NCBI GenBank assembly: GCA_021442155.1
Contig: CM038221.1
Coordinates: 26,379,906-26,443,905 of the forward strand
Length of the DNA stretch: 64,000 nt
Direction of reading: 5' to 3'
From: Cymbidium sinense
Taxonomy: Eukaryota > Streptophyta > Magnoliopsida > Asparagales > Orchidaceae
The notes under the pieces are model-generated. The model was given only the letters and a program-made list of their open reading frames with translations, was not told the origin of the DNA and did not search any database. Position numbers and translations under genes: made by a program. This document shows, piece after piece, positions 23,465 to 35,950 of the stretch (position 1 is the first letter of the stretch; every line of letters starts with the position of its first letter).

Positions 23465-24203
23465 CTAAGTTCTCATCTTTCTTTAAAAGAGTTACTGCTG
23501 GTTTAGACCCAATGCTTTACCCTGAGAATTTAACCATCATTTGGGAGAATGTAGGTCTATTTCTCCTCTGAGGGTTTGTAGATCAAGAGAAATGGGGATA
23601 AGTAGTTTATTGTTAACAAAAGGCTTGGGATAAATTATAATCTGGAGAAGTTCAAGTTTTATCCCTCTTTAATGGCTGTTGTTGGCATTGATGTGGTCAT
23701 TTAGGCTATTCCTGGTATATGGCACTATGTCAAGGCTAAGAAATTGACCCTAGTGAGCCATCTATTTTTAGTTGTGATCCACTATTGAAGAAGGTGTTTG
23801 GAGATCACAAGATGAAGTTTTCTTTTGTCTCACAGAAAATTTCCCAACACTTTTCACCATCACAAGCTATACATTTGGAGCACAGGATTAGGGTTTCTGG
23901 AGCCTTGCTTGCTATGATGTGTTGGTTGATATTCCTTCCCTTTGCAAAAGGAGATGACAACATTCCTTGCAAATACAAAGAAGCACAAAGAAATGGAAGC
24001 TTGTGATGATCTGATTTGTCTTCAATAGGGAAGATTCATGGGTGTATAAGGAGATGAGCATTCTTTCTTGGGTTCAGTCATTCTCCAGTGGAGTTCATAG
24101 ATGCTTTGATTTCTTCACAAACTAGAGATTTGAAACTTGTTGTTGGTGAAGCAAGACGTAATGCTGAAAAGGAGTGCCATACTGACTTCTATAAAAAACC
24201 ATG

Positions 24204-24325
24204 GTATGCTCCTTGTTACATCCACATAAATCCTAAATTGTTTATTGCGTAGGGGCTTGTTTTACTACCATAAAGTGTAGTTATTTTGTACGCACGGAGA
24301 TTCCCCTGTTGTTACTGATGAATAG
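24204..24325 (+). other. Intron-like segment in the SNF12 pseudogene
   Basis: This 122-bp segment starts GTATGC and ends AATAG. Its removal joins KKPW to MEDAVIHYL in frame, as in SNF12 proteins. ATGG also occurs at both edges, so a small insertion is an alternative. Confidence 0.5.
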
Positions 24326-24372
24326 GATGGAAGATGCTGTTATCCATTATTTAATTGCAAACCAGTAGGTTG

Positions 24373-27300
24373 TAAAGATGTTCCTAGTAACACTTGAACA
24401 GTGTCTCAAAAACTGCTTTGTGACACATCAAGTTAGATTGACAATTATCCGAAGTTCTAAAATAGCAACTATACTTTCAGGATTTTTATGAATGTTTCAA
24501 CTCTTTTTTCTCGTAACCATTTTGCATCATTTTTGGTGGATGTTTGCAATCTTCAGATGTCCTGTGTTAGTATTTGTTTGTGCTTATTAAGATTTCATGA
24601 TTGTAAATCTATTTTGTGGTTACTTTTTAGACAATTTTTTCATCAAGAGTTTCATGATTTGTTTTTCTGAGCTATCATAGTTCATTTTGACTACTGTTAT
24701 TTCTTATTTTTTAGAAAATTATGTTGATAAATAATTGTTTACAATCACACCTATTAGAGTAGTAATTATATTAAAATAGTTATCCAGATTTTTTTTATAA
24801 AAGTCTATAATATCAACAACTTTTTATAATTTAATTTTCCTTATAATAATTTTATAATTATTTTTACAGGTAACTGCAACCAACTTAGTTAGACCCTAAA
24901 ATACAATTCTGAAACATTCACTTGTTTTATGAACCTGAAAGCAAATGTAGGAATCCTTGAGTAATATGAGCTACTTAACACGATTTTATTTAATTCTTCA
25001 CGTGGTTTTGAAGAATCTTTTCTATTCTATTTTGCCATCTATTGCATTGCAAGGCTTTCGTATGATGATTGAATTGTTGTTTAATATAATTATTCATGCG
25101 ATTTTGAAGAATCTTATCTATCCTATTTGGCATCTGCTGCATTATTAGGCACTTGCATAAATGATTGAATGGTTCTAATAATTTTAGATTGTTGCATACA
25201 TTTCCAAAATAAGTTATTTTCTAAGAAAATGCTAATAATATGTTCATCTCTCAGTAGTCCCTTTGTACAAATTACAACAATGAAAATGTCTCTTATTGCA
25301 ACCATATTTGTTTATCGCCCTAGTCCAGAAATGAAGCTATAACAATATTATGCATTTATTTGATTTCTTACCTTGTCTCAACACTTTTTCTTGATAGTTA
25401 GAGTCAACCCAGTACTAATGTATGGTGGATGTCTGCAACAATAAATGTGGTCTTTAATGTTAGAAAATATAAATTGATGGTTTAGTGATGTTTATCTATT
25501 AGGGTTAGTTTATGTCATCTCAATCATGTTTAGATCTCATGTGAACTAAAATTAGGATAAATTTATTTGCCTAATTATGTTTAGAACTCCTCATTCACAT
25601 TAATTTGGATTTACCTTTATTATGGATGGCCAAATCATCAAAACTTTAGAACGTTTAGAACCTTTTACAAGGATTCTGGAACCTTTAAGGGGATCCCTAA
25701 AGGTTTTTGGAAGATGCAGAGATGGATCTACCATCTAAAATGTACTAAATATAGTTTTTATACTCAATTGGATGCACTATAGATGTATGATTTTTTTTAA
25801 AAGTTTATTTCTTACTTTTGGATGATTATTTTCTAATTTTGTGCATTTAATTTTTAAGTAGATTAGGTTTATTTTTAATTTTAAATTTCAATAATATTTC
25901 TGAAATGTGGATAGTTTTCATATTTACTTTTATACATGGTTAATATAAACTATTCTCCTATTATTCTTAATTTGTGGCCCTACATAATAATGAATTTTCT
26001 TCCTCTCTTATATTCAAAGATTGCTATCCTATCTCATTACAATCTTGAATATGGAGAGAAGATCCAGTGACACTCTTGGTGGAAACTACAAATTGAAGAG
26101 ATTAGAAATCATAATTGGTATTTGGGTATATACATGTGCATGGTAATGATCTTATTTGAATACTCAGTACTTTGCATGATTTTTTCATTGTGTATTTTGA
26201 TTAGGCTTGTATATTTGGGTTTTAGAACGTAACTCATATGCCTACTATTCTATGTCATTATTTGAAAAAATTTTGATTGTTACTTTAATTAGAATATATC
26301 ATTGTCAAAATAATAAGGTAGATGGTTTGACTTTACTAGTTGATGAATTTTCTAATCTAGATGAAGATGCTATTCATGCAATGTTTAAAATAAATAGATT
26401 TTATTTTTTCGTGTACTTATATGAAAAACAATTAAAACCAAAGTTTAAAATTACGCAATTGGGTATTGAGGTGTTTTTTGTCAGTGAGGCGAGATGTAAG
26501 CTTCAAAATTAACAAATTGCGCAAAATAAGAAGTAATATATTAATATTCAAATATATTGACCTTATGACAATGTAACCCATTGACATCTCAATATAGTAG
26601 GAAGTAATAAAATTGAGCAAAATATCAAGTAACATTATTAATAACTTGATATTAAATCATGTAGTAAGAAGTATTATATAAATATAAAAGTAATATAAGA
26701 TATTAAAGTAAGAACTAATGATTTAAAAATTCAAAATAAATTTAATATAATAAGTTTTTCTTTCCCACTCAATTATCAAATATCAATGTAAGAACATCAG
26801 TAGCAAAGATGGTGGCGGTGATAGCCACGTTGTGTGTGAGGAGCAGATAAAGTATGTGAGGAGCTGCGCTTGGGTGGTGTCATCCTAAAATTTATTGTGC
26901 GTATTGAGATGTTTGTTATTTGGATATTTAAAATTAATATTTGATTTTGAAAAAAATCTATATTTAAAAGCTTAAGCCTCACAAAAATTGAGGCGAGACA
27001 TGCCTCAAATCATGTGAGGCATAAGTCTCACATAGCACCAGTGAGGTGTAAGCCTCATTATGATTTTTTCAAAAAAGTGCCGATGTATGTTTTTTAAACA
27101 AAGATAAAAACAATTGAATTTATTGTTAAATTCTTCAACCTCAGATGAAAAATACTAGAGATAAGTGTTCTTTGATTATCTTTTGTGCACTTATATGAAG
27201 AACAATTAGAACAACATAATTTGTGTTAAATTTTCCAACCATAGATGAAAATGACTACAAACAAGTGTTATTTGATTATCTTAAAAAGGAATTCTCTTTG

Positions 27301-27390
27301 AAGACCATGCACTGCTATCTCATGTTCAAAAGTGAGCATTATCATACATGATCATAAATGATATTTTATACTAACAATCATTTGATCATA
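24373..27390. other. AT-rich intergenic stretch, no gene recognised
   Basis: 24373-24900 may be decayed 3' sequence of the SNF12 copy. A 96-bp imperfect direct duplication sits at about 24990-25175 (TTTTGAAGAATCTT at 25006 and 25102). Around 26975-27060 three copies of a GTGAGGCATAAGTCTCAC-like partly palindromic motif occur. Short open frames here have no family features I can name. Confidence 0.5.
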
Positions 27391-27394
27391 TGTT

Positions 27395-28710
27395 GTTTCA
27401 GGTCTAAGTAAAGAAGAAGCTCAAAAGATAATATTGAAGTCCATGAAGGCTCATGTGGCTCCTATCAATATCAACCTATAATGAAGCTTAAGATTAAGGC
27501 TGCATTTGGGGAAGCAGTATGGTGCACAAATGCACCGCATTGCCATTTGTAAAACACGTTTTGGGCGCATTTAGGATAATCTACCATGTGAAAATTATAT
27601 TTTTCAACCTGACCTAGTTGAGTGTGGTGGTTATCAAAAAATTATAGCATGATTTTTTTTTAAAATAAAAAAAAATTGTAATGCCCATCACAGCTTTTTA
27701 GGCATCCGCTTATTTTGCAGCAATTCCACCATTGCTTTTTATAATAACTGTAGCTGCTCCAAACAGATCTTAAAATGTTAGATTATTATTGGTCTACCAT
27801 CACACAGGATTGCATGAATTTTGTTAAGAAATGTCATTAATGTCAAATTCATGGCTTGATTCATCCAATGCTGGCTAAAGTGCTACATCAAACCATTGTA
27901 TCTTGGTTATCTGAGTGATGAGGAACATATATAATTGGATCAATTGAACCTCCTTTCTCTAAAAGTTATAGATTCATGCTGGTTGCTATTGATTTTTTAT
28001 TCAAACGGATAGAAATAGTTTCCTTGAAAGAGGTTAATGTGCTCCAATTCTTTCGGGGCCACATAGGCTCTATAAATTATGTGTACCTCATCGTGTTATA
28101 TTGATAATGGTATAGCCTTCAAAAGTATTAAAAATAACAAGTTTACTTGTTGACATAGCATTAATTTGTGTTACTATTCAAGTGCTAATGGTTTAGCGTA
28201 ATCCTGTAATAGGACTTTAGTCAACTTGTTGAAGAAAATTCTATCTACCGACAAGCAATGATGGTATGACAAATTATTAGAAACTTTATGGCTTATAGAA
28301 CTACTTATTAAACTCTCACATAAGCAATTTTTTATGCATTGACCCAAAGAAGCCCTTCTTCCGTTAGAAGTTTAATGACCGAGTTTAATTATCAGCAGAA
28401 TATTTGACTTTAATTAGAGGAGTTGGATAATCTGGATGAACATTAGCTTCAATCTCAACAAAGGCTTGAATTATACTGTGCTCGAATAATACAAGAACTT
28501 ATAACTTTTATTATTGGTGATATGGTATTAGTTTTGGAAGGACCTACAGTAACTCACTATTGACAAAACAACAAGTTTCAACTTTCTAGGAAGGTCCATT
28601 TGTAGTTGAAATGATATATGAAGGGTGAGCATATATCTTAGTCGACAAAGATGATACTCATCCAATACCTCTTATCAATGGCTACTATTTAAAAAAGTAT
28701 TATTGTTAAT
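27395..28710 (+). pseudogene. Ty3/gypsy (Tat-lineage-like) integrase remnant
   Basis: The source enzyme inserts retrotransposon cDNA. Blocks in order: EEAQKIILKSMKAHV (27410), KLK..MLDYYW interrupted by a MITE, CMNFVKKCH and CQIHGLIHP (27810-27860, part of the HHCC zinc finger), SIEPPFSKSYRFMLVAIDFL (27940-28000), RIEIVSLKEVN (28010), then the C-terminal EELDNLDEH, QSQQRLELYCARII (28420-28490), GDMVLVLEGPTV (28515) and INGYYLKKYY (28675-28705). The catalytic Asp region is in place but later D and E residues are in shifted frames. It is broken. No RT or LTR is seen next to it. The spacing and wording resemble Tat/Retand elements, like the protease at 4.3-4.9 kb. Confidence 0.75.
27495..27768. 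mobile_element. hAT-like MITE, 274 bp, inside the integrase remnant
   Basis: CTTAAGAT (27487-27494) and CTTAAAAT (27769-27776) match at 7 of 8 positions as an 8-bp target duplication. The ends are imperfect inverted repeats: GGCTGCATTTGGGGAAGC at left and, reversed, ATCTGTTTGGAGCAGC at right. Removing the element and one duplication restores the integrase reading K-L-K-M-L-D-Y-Y-W. An 8-bp duplication and TTTGG-bearing ends fit hAT MITEs. No coding capacity. Confidence 0.7.
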
Positions 28711-31700
28711 TATGGTTTACTTCCCTTTTCTAAGAAAATCATATTGAGAGGTTGGGGATTACTCACATTGCCTATCAGTTCTCAGCTTTCATATTGTGAA
28801 ATCATTATTTTCTTTGCAATTTTTAAGAAAATGAGTGGAGATTTATATTATTGATCATATCACTTTTTTAGTCGCACGAGCTTCCACATGACACATTTAG
28901 TTGGTTTTCTTATATTATTGATCATCATAACAGTGAACCAGTCTTTTATTATTGGTGAAGATTTATATATATTCTCAGCTTCTTATGAAAGGGTTGATGT
29001 TCCACCTCCTGTATAGCTTTCAGAAAAGATGAATACATGTTGACAGGTAAAACTACCTTTAGTATTGTCGCCAATCTTCCTTGTAGAGTATCACCTAGTT
29101 TTAGATGAGTATATATAAAATTATATAGTACTAGATTACCTTATGTAGCTAGAAGATGTCATGATTTCTTAGATGATGGATGAAATTTTAGGCATACTTA
29201 AAATGGAAAAGATGCAAGTCTCGATCTCGTAGTTCCAGCTGATTGAAGAGTTGCATTTTGCTTTTAGGTGCTTTGTTTTCTAGATTTACCTCGACCATTC
29301 TTTTGAAAATTTCATGGATAGTGTATTGCGATTTGTTAGAGATCTTTCTAGGAGACAGTGAGTAGTTTTGACAGGTTTTACTATTGCACCTCACATAGGT
29401 TCTTCGATAGCAGCACTTGGTTCTTTTAACTGGGGTAAAAGAAATTGCTTTGCCAGTCCATTAGGATGGGCTTCCTCTAGTAGTTCTAGCTGATGTGTAG
29501 TTAGATGCTACATGTAAAAATGTTAAATATCGACTGTTATTGTAAAATATCTATGTTAGGCACTCTTAAGTAAAATAGCAGTTGTATAATTTTTTGTATA
29601 CATTAAATAATATATAGAGTGTTGTTACTTTCTCTAATTATAGTACTATTTTACTGCACTTAAATGCCTTATGAATTATTGTTGAAAAACATGATTTTGT
29701 CTTCTAATTTAGAATTATATGCTCTCAAGAATGAGGCCTTTAAATGGATCTTAGTTACTGCAACAGTAAGTTCAATGTAGTTTTTGATGTCCAAGAGAAA
29801 GAATAAAGTATAGCATCTAATTATTCCTCCAGAATAAATATTTTGTTATATCTTCTAGTTCCTCCAAATAGGAGATAATGATAATAACGTTGCAAGCAAC
29901 ATTGATACAACCTCTTTGTTAAGTATTGATCCTAGTTCATATGATCTCATCGAGACATTGGTATTCATGAAAGTTATATATTTCAGAAATCTTTAGCACG
30001 ATATCGCCAAGATGTTTTGCTTAAGCTGATTGATTTAGTTTGTTTTCCAAAAGTAATGCTAGGCCATCATAAATCACTAACCTTTAAATAAGCCCTTATA
30101 GAGCGCTTAACAATCTTTAGTCTTATTTTGTACAAAATAACTTTTGAAGTTGTTTTTTGATGAAGATTTGTCCCACCACATTATTTCTTTGAAAAATAAG
30201 ATACTTGCATATCTATGCAAGAATCTTTGAAATTTTCATTCATTTTTTAAGTCATCTCATATATTGAAATGAATAAAATTGAAGAGATTTTTTTTTCATT
30301 TTTTCTTTAAATATGAAGTCTTCTTGATGTTTTTTTAGGGTTCATCATCCACCTTTATCCTTATTCTTCACATAAGAAGTTGATAATTTATTAATTTAAA
30401 TTATAATATTCTAATTTAAGATTCTTCATTATTTAAATATTTTATCTATTAATTTAATTTTTTATCCATCTGATTAAAAATATAAAGCCAATATTTGAAT
30501 AATTTTTTAAAACCGGGTTGGTTCTTTCAAAATCGGTTATGGAAGTTACATTATGGGCAATAGAAGTTAGCCATTTACACTTTGACGTAAACTCTCAAAT
30601 CTTGCTCTCTAACTGCCTATAAGACTTCCAGGAGCTCCACCTAATAGGAGGCAGCACCTAATCCTAGTTTAACCATGGTTAAATCATGGGTGAGCTCGGC
30701 TAAATAGCACAACTCCTCCCATTGCTAGGGGAGTTCAATTTCACCTTCTCTAGCTAAGAGAGGAAGTTTGATTTATTTCCCCTTCATCTAAACCCCTCAA
30801 TTGACCTTACCCACTATAGTCGATTGAAAGGTGGCCAGAGCTCGATCAATCTAATGATTGAGCCCACCCCAGACCAATTTCAATAAGGGTTTTTCTACAT
30901 TTTAGTCACTGAAGCTCCTTTGATTGAATAATCCAAGTTCCAAGATTCAGCGAGGTACCATTTTCAAACCCTCTTCTCCCCTTTATTGGCCCTAGTTTTT
31001 TTGATAGCATATACATTCGATTCCTTTGACATTAGTTAAGCTTATTAGTGGGGGAATTCTTTTAGGATGGCTGGAATGGGATAAAAATTTAAGCGAGTTA
31101 GGCATGGGTCACACTAGCCTGAACCCATCGCATTTTTTTGCCCAAACCTACCTGAAAGTTGAAGACAATCCTACAATCATTAGATCTATTTTAAATAGAT
31201 TACAATGGTTTAGATTGAGCTGGACCTCGAGGCAATACAAATCATGTGTTTTTTATAAGAGTTTTTGTGGAATTTTGCTCTGGAAAAACTATTAAACCAT
31301 TGTAGCTAAAATTTTTACACTACAGAGAGTTTTTTGGATAAGCAATATAGGAAATATATTATTATCCAAATATTCACGCATTTTATATTTTAAAAAAAAT
31401 CAATTATTCTTTGTTTTAATTATTTGACGCCCTAAATACATTGAGAAATACTTATAATTCTTGCAAAAGTCTTAAATAACTTTTTAAACATTCCATAAAA
31501 ATCTCAAGGCTATTTAAATTTAAGCATAAAAGTTATGATTTTTCTAATTAAATAATTCATTGTTTAAAAATGCTAATAATCAAAATTAAAATTAAAAAAA
31601 TTTAAAAATTTTAAGGGATGTTTTTGTAGCATTTTCCTTAAAATTTTAGAGATCATTTAATTAATTTAATTTAAAACAAAAACATTGATATTTTAATTTC

Positions 31701-31830
31701 TTTAAATTATTTAATACTTCTTGAAAAGTCTAAATAAATAATGAGTTATTTGGGATTAAAAGATATCGAATTTTCTCAAAATTTTTGTTAGAACATGTAC
31801 CTGCTATCCAAATTTTTATGTGAAATATTT
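28711..31830. other. Unassigned stretch
   Basis: No gene family recognised on either strand. 28711-29600 may be decayed downstream retrotransposon sequence. 30590-31000 is less AT-rich, with pyrimidine-rich runs such as CCCTCTTCTCCCCTTT; it could be a decayed LTR or leader. A frame at 31026-31295 (89 residues) shows no motif. 31300-31830 is AT-rich. Confidence 0.4.
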
Positions 31831-31835
31831 ATATT
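31831..31835. repeat. Target site duplication (left), ATATT
   Basis: ATATT directly precedes the LTR at 31836 and recurs at 39543-39547 after the right LTR. The sequence is AT-only in an AT-rich region, so chance is possible, but it sits exactly at TG and CA ends. Confidence 0.65.
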
Positions 31836-33469
31836 TGTTTCACCCCAGATGACACTTTATCTTGGGGTTAGTCGGCGTGTAGCAGAATAGGATGATTTCG
31901 ATTGACCAGATTCACCAACGTTCCCTGTCTTCTGAACGGCGGTGAAAGGTGTATGTCCAACCAGTGTCAGTCATTAGGTATGTAGTATGGCACCTACTAG
32001 ACTTGTTTTAAGCGGGTGGTGACTTATGAATGAAAGTCAAAACCTACGATTATAAATGGCATTTAGAAAATGATTTGATATAAACTGGCGAAATGAAAAT
32101 CATTCGGCAGCGTTGATCTGATATGAACTTACAATTCTTGTTATATTATTCTTTTCTGCGGCCTTTTCTGCGTATTGTTCGATTCAATATTACGCATCTG
32201 ATCTGATTCACCTGATTTTACGACTTTGCAATTCACATCTGCTGCGATTATTATTGTCTTTATGCGCTTGTTTTAGCATTCTTGTCTCCTTTTCTTTATG
32301 ATCTTCTGGATTGAAAATTTCGAGAAAAAAATTTGGGTAGAAGTTGTTTTGTTGAATTGTATAGTTTTGGGAAGCTTAAAGCTTTTTTTATGCGTCTGAA
32401 TTAAATGTCTTTGGTTCTTTCTGTATTTATTTAAAGATTTCACTTTAGGTAATTGTGATATGAATTAAGTTAAGTAGTATATGAATTGAATAGTTTAGTG
32501 ATGATTTGCGGTATAAATCGATGTCTATCTTGGTCAGTATAAGCATTTGTAATTTTCTGATATGGTAAATATTCGTCTGATTTATACAAAGTGGTAGAAA
32601 CGATGACATCGTAGGAATAAAGCGAATTTCTTTTAGCTTATGTCTCTCGATTAATGCAGGTCGATTAATGTGATTGCGATTCTCTACCCCTATAATAAAA
32701 TAACTCTTCTAAGCACTTACAACATACTGACTCATAAATGAAACATAATTAACCAATCTTACGCGAAATTGATCTCTCCCATAAAACTTTGGCCAGTCAC
32801 TCCAAAGTAATCTCCAAAGAAATCTCGTCTATTAATTACTGCAATCAATAAACTAAAATTAACAAAGTCAATCCAAATCCCCAATAATTCTACTCACTGC
32901 TAAAGCGGTTGAACTCCTCAATCGCATTTCAACGCCGAGGAAGGCTGTGAAAGAAAAGGAGAGGAAAAGTGAACAAAACTAAGTTTCCGTCGGCCGAGCA
33001 GAATTCCACAGCCGATCGGTTCCGGAATTTCCCAAAGAGCGCTTACGGACGGTTCCGACTTACGTCTGCGGCGGCCGTCAGGCGAAGAGTAAGCGCAGCG
33101 GCGGTTCTCGGCCGACGCCGGCAGAGGAAGCAACGGTTCTATACGTGTCACGCAGCGGTCGTCGTCAGCGAAGCGGATCTGAGGAAGGGGCAGTTCGTCG
33201 CAGATTCGCGTCGGAAAGCGCACTCTAGTCGTCGGCACGAAGCGAAGGGGCTGCTCAGCGTCAGGTCTGAGGCGTAGTGATTCGCCGAGGGAAAGCGAGC
33301 GAACTCGCGGCGTGAAGGGCCAGCGGAGGAAGGAAGTGAAATAGGAAGCGGAGAGATCTAACCGTCCGCGTCGAGTGGCTTAATCCGTAGATCATGCACC
33401 TACTGATGTCGCTGATACGGGTTAATTAGCTTAAACAAAAATTAATTAGGAAATAATTTGGATATTACA
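31836..33469 (-). repeat. 3' LTR of the Del/Tekay-like element
   Basis: It begins TGTTTCACCCC and ends GGATATTACA on the plus strand. It shares long segments with the right LTR, such as CTTATCTTGGGG, GAACGGCGGTGAAAGGTGTA, AGTAATCTCCAAAGAAATCTC and GTCGAGTGGCTTAATCC. It is about 190 bp shorter because of scattered deletions. The GC-rich part at 32930-33330 has open frames on both strands that I do not regard as genes. Confidence 0.85.
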
Positions 33470-33482
33470 ATTTCCCCCTCTT
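33470..33482 (-). promoter_or_regulatory. Polypurine tract
   Basis: On the minus strand AAGAGGGGGAAAT directly precedes the LTR start TGTAATATCC. This is the plus-strand priming site and fixes the element's direction. Confidence 0.75.
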
Positions 33483-33559
33483 AACAAAAATTTCGTCCTC
33501 GAAATTTCTTCTGAATCATTCAAACAGGAAGGAAACTTACGCCCGTCTCTTGTTCAACC

Positions 33560-35950
33560 TCCCAGTTTCTTTGATTGGTGCGTGCTTTTTAATTTTAACA
33601 TAGGAAATTTTCATTTGTGATCTCGATATCAAATTCCAAAATCTTTTTTAAGCTCCGTCGTAAGTCAAATCGGTGCGTATTTCTTTGTATATGAAATCTT
33701 ATCTGCGTCGTGATCCATTTTCTCAACATTGAAATGTGAAAGGCGTTGTGAATGTCGCGATTCGGGTAAGGCAAGTCAGTAAGCCGTATTGCCAATCCTT
33801 TCGATGATTTCAAAAGGTCACTAATGCGCAGGGCTCAATTTACCTCGTGACCAAATCTAATTCCTTTCATGGGTTTGACTTTCAAAATACAAATTCTCTC
33901 CGGCTTGAAATTCTACTTCGGTCTTTAAGTCGTATACTTAGCGGCGATCGGTAAAACTTTCAATCTATCTCTAATCGATTTTCTCGGTAAACGTCAACTC
34001 TCCCTGCCTTGTCTTTCTCCACTTGACAATGGAGTTCTCTATATAATCTTTGAGTGTCAATCTTAGATTGGTAAATTTATTATTGTATGGCTTCGATCAT
34101 AGGAATATGATCTTCTACCCAAAATCTAAAACACATAACCTCAAAGTCTTCAGGACTTGAATTCTTCGATTGTCTCGGTCTGCGGATGAAAAAGTCTTAA
34201 GTGTAGCTGCGGCCTCTCCGCCCTTATAATGGAAGTAAATCTCCATCTCTGTCGAGGATCACTTTTAACCATGAAGTCTTACAATTTCTTTAACATATAA
34301 TCAATTTATCTGAATCAATACGTTTCATGGGTAAGAAATGGTACTTAATCTATCCAAATCAGATCTTATCGCGGCCTTTAGATCTAGGAAATCCATAACA
34401 AAATCCATGCAATTTCTTCCACTCCGTTATAGGTAATGGTATAACAATCTGTCTTTGATGCTCGCTTTAACAATCGACAAGCATTTAGAGGCATTATTTA
34501 TGTCTTTTCTTGTCGACCAAAATGTTGCTTTTAAATCTTTATACATTTTTTGAACTACGGATGAATAGTATATCGCACAATGCCTCGTAAAATTTCTTGT
34601 CTGATAGCGTCGCATCGTAATTGTAATTCCCAATAACACCTCTGCATCTGATAAATTAACATTGGTCGGGTTGTTCGATGAATTCGATATCCACAATCCC
34701 AGTTTACGTGCGAGATTATCGAATAAAGTTGATTCTTGTTGTCGATTGAGATAAATGTCCGTATCACGAATTTTCTAACTTCAAAGTAGAGCCGAATTCT
34801 CGATTAACTCACGAGTAATCATCCTGGCATTTCCTGAACTTGCGCGAAATCGTCATTCCACATTAGCTTGCTTGAATATCGAATATCTAAATCATAATCT
34901 TTAATAAACTCAAGCATGCTGTCTTAAAATTCTTTTGTGTAAAGATATATTTAAGACTCGATGATCAGTAAAATTTCGCGTTTCACTCATACAAGTAATG
35001 TCTCCAAATTTTAAAAGAAATCATTCTAACTCTAAATCGTCACGGGATAATTTCTTTCGTGAGAACTAATTGTCCGGCGTAAGCATTACTTACTGCGTTA
35101 AACCCAACCCAAACCTTTTAAAGAGGCATCACTAAATATTTGGAATCCGCCGGTTCACGATGGAATAAAATTAGGCGGTGGTGAAATCTTTTTAATTCTT
35201 GAAAACTCGCTAATTTGTCAGATTTGGAATCCTTTCTCGATAAATTGGATAGAGCGTTGCATATGAGAAAATCTCTTAACAAACGTCGCGTAATAACTTA
35301 AGCAGAAAGCTGAACTTACGTAACGTTCAGTGCGGGCCATTCTAAAATTGCTTTTCTTTTGAGGATCATCTCGCCCTTGGCGATAATGTGCAGAAATCAT
35401 TATCGTCCAAAATTCACATTTTGCAATTTGGCATATAATTGATTTTTCTTAATTAAAATAATCCTCGATGATTTGCATCTTTCTTGTCGGTTTAGAATAA
35501 ATCGAATATCATCAATAAAGATGATATGGCCCAGTCACCAGAGCGAAAACACGATTCATTAAATTCCATAAAAGCTGAGGCATTAGTTAAACCAAATGGC
35601 ATAACGAAATTCATAATGTCCATACAGTTCCAAACATTTTAAAAATATCATCTTTAACTTCTAACGATGATATCAGGATCTCAAATCATTCGGAAAATCT
35701 GGCTCCTCCATCAATAAATCATCAATCCTCGGTAGTGGATACTTGTTCTTGATTGTCACTTTGTTTAACTCCGCGTCAACACATAATCGCGTACCCGTAC
35801 TTTTCTTAACAAATATCTTGGTGCACTTACGGTGAGTTCTTTGGGGAATAAATCCTTTTCTGTCGATTCTTGCAATTGACACTGATCCTTCTTTAGGAGC
35901 CATCCGTAAGGAGATTTATGTATAAGTTGTACCGGGTTACATCAATCAAA
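33560..35950 (-). pseudogene. Pol remnant: RT, RNase H, integrase, C-terminal region
   Basis: On the minus strand, from 35950 downward: RT with [20 protein letters not shown] and [11 protein letters not shown] (35830-35710), then a region corresponding to the F-G-L-T-N-A-P and catalytic D-D motifs around 35600-35480, badly frameshifted. RNase H-like text lies near 35050-34880. Integrase fragments run about 34800-34000. The integrase C-terminal part at 33813-33595 has DIHNAFHISMLRKWI, matching the N-V-F-H-V-S-M-L-R motif that precedes the chromodomain position. The frame changes many times and catalytic residues are not all readable, so it is inactive. The motif order is that of Ty3/gypsy. Confidence 0.75.

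Larger units (their letters stand above)
22304..24372 (+). pseudogene. SWI/SNF complex subunit SNF12 (SWP73/BAF60 family) pseudogene
   Basis: Intact plant SNF12 proteins are core subunits of SWI/SNF chromatin-remodelling complexes in the nucleus and carry a central SWIB domain. A start is seen at 22304 (MALNKNGYPNPLRSIGG). Matching blocks follow in order through several frames: FDELTPAAKRKKTKLLPDRV and LYKQLLEFEAWVDATL (22640-22780), SLKIIGRILEDGV (22925), NPLYSK (22998-23015), then after a solo LTR FSSFFKRVTAGLDPMLYPEN (23470), DPLLKKVFGDHKMKFSFVSQ (23776), ISQHFSPSQAIHLEHRIRVS, FFLGFSHSPVEFIDALI (24063), DLKLVVGEARRNAEKE (24132) and MEDAVIHYL (24330). Several stops and frameshifts make it non-functional. 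The protein is nearly full length in outline. An intron-like gap near the end argues against a simple processed copy. Confidence 0.85.

Noticed and set aside
32918..33277. Open frames over 100 residues on both strands
   Set aside because: This is a GC-rich part of an LTR; the second LTR copy does not keep the frames.
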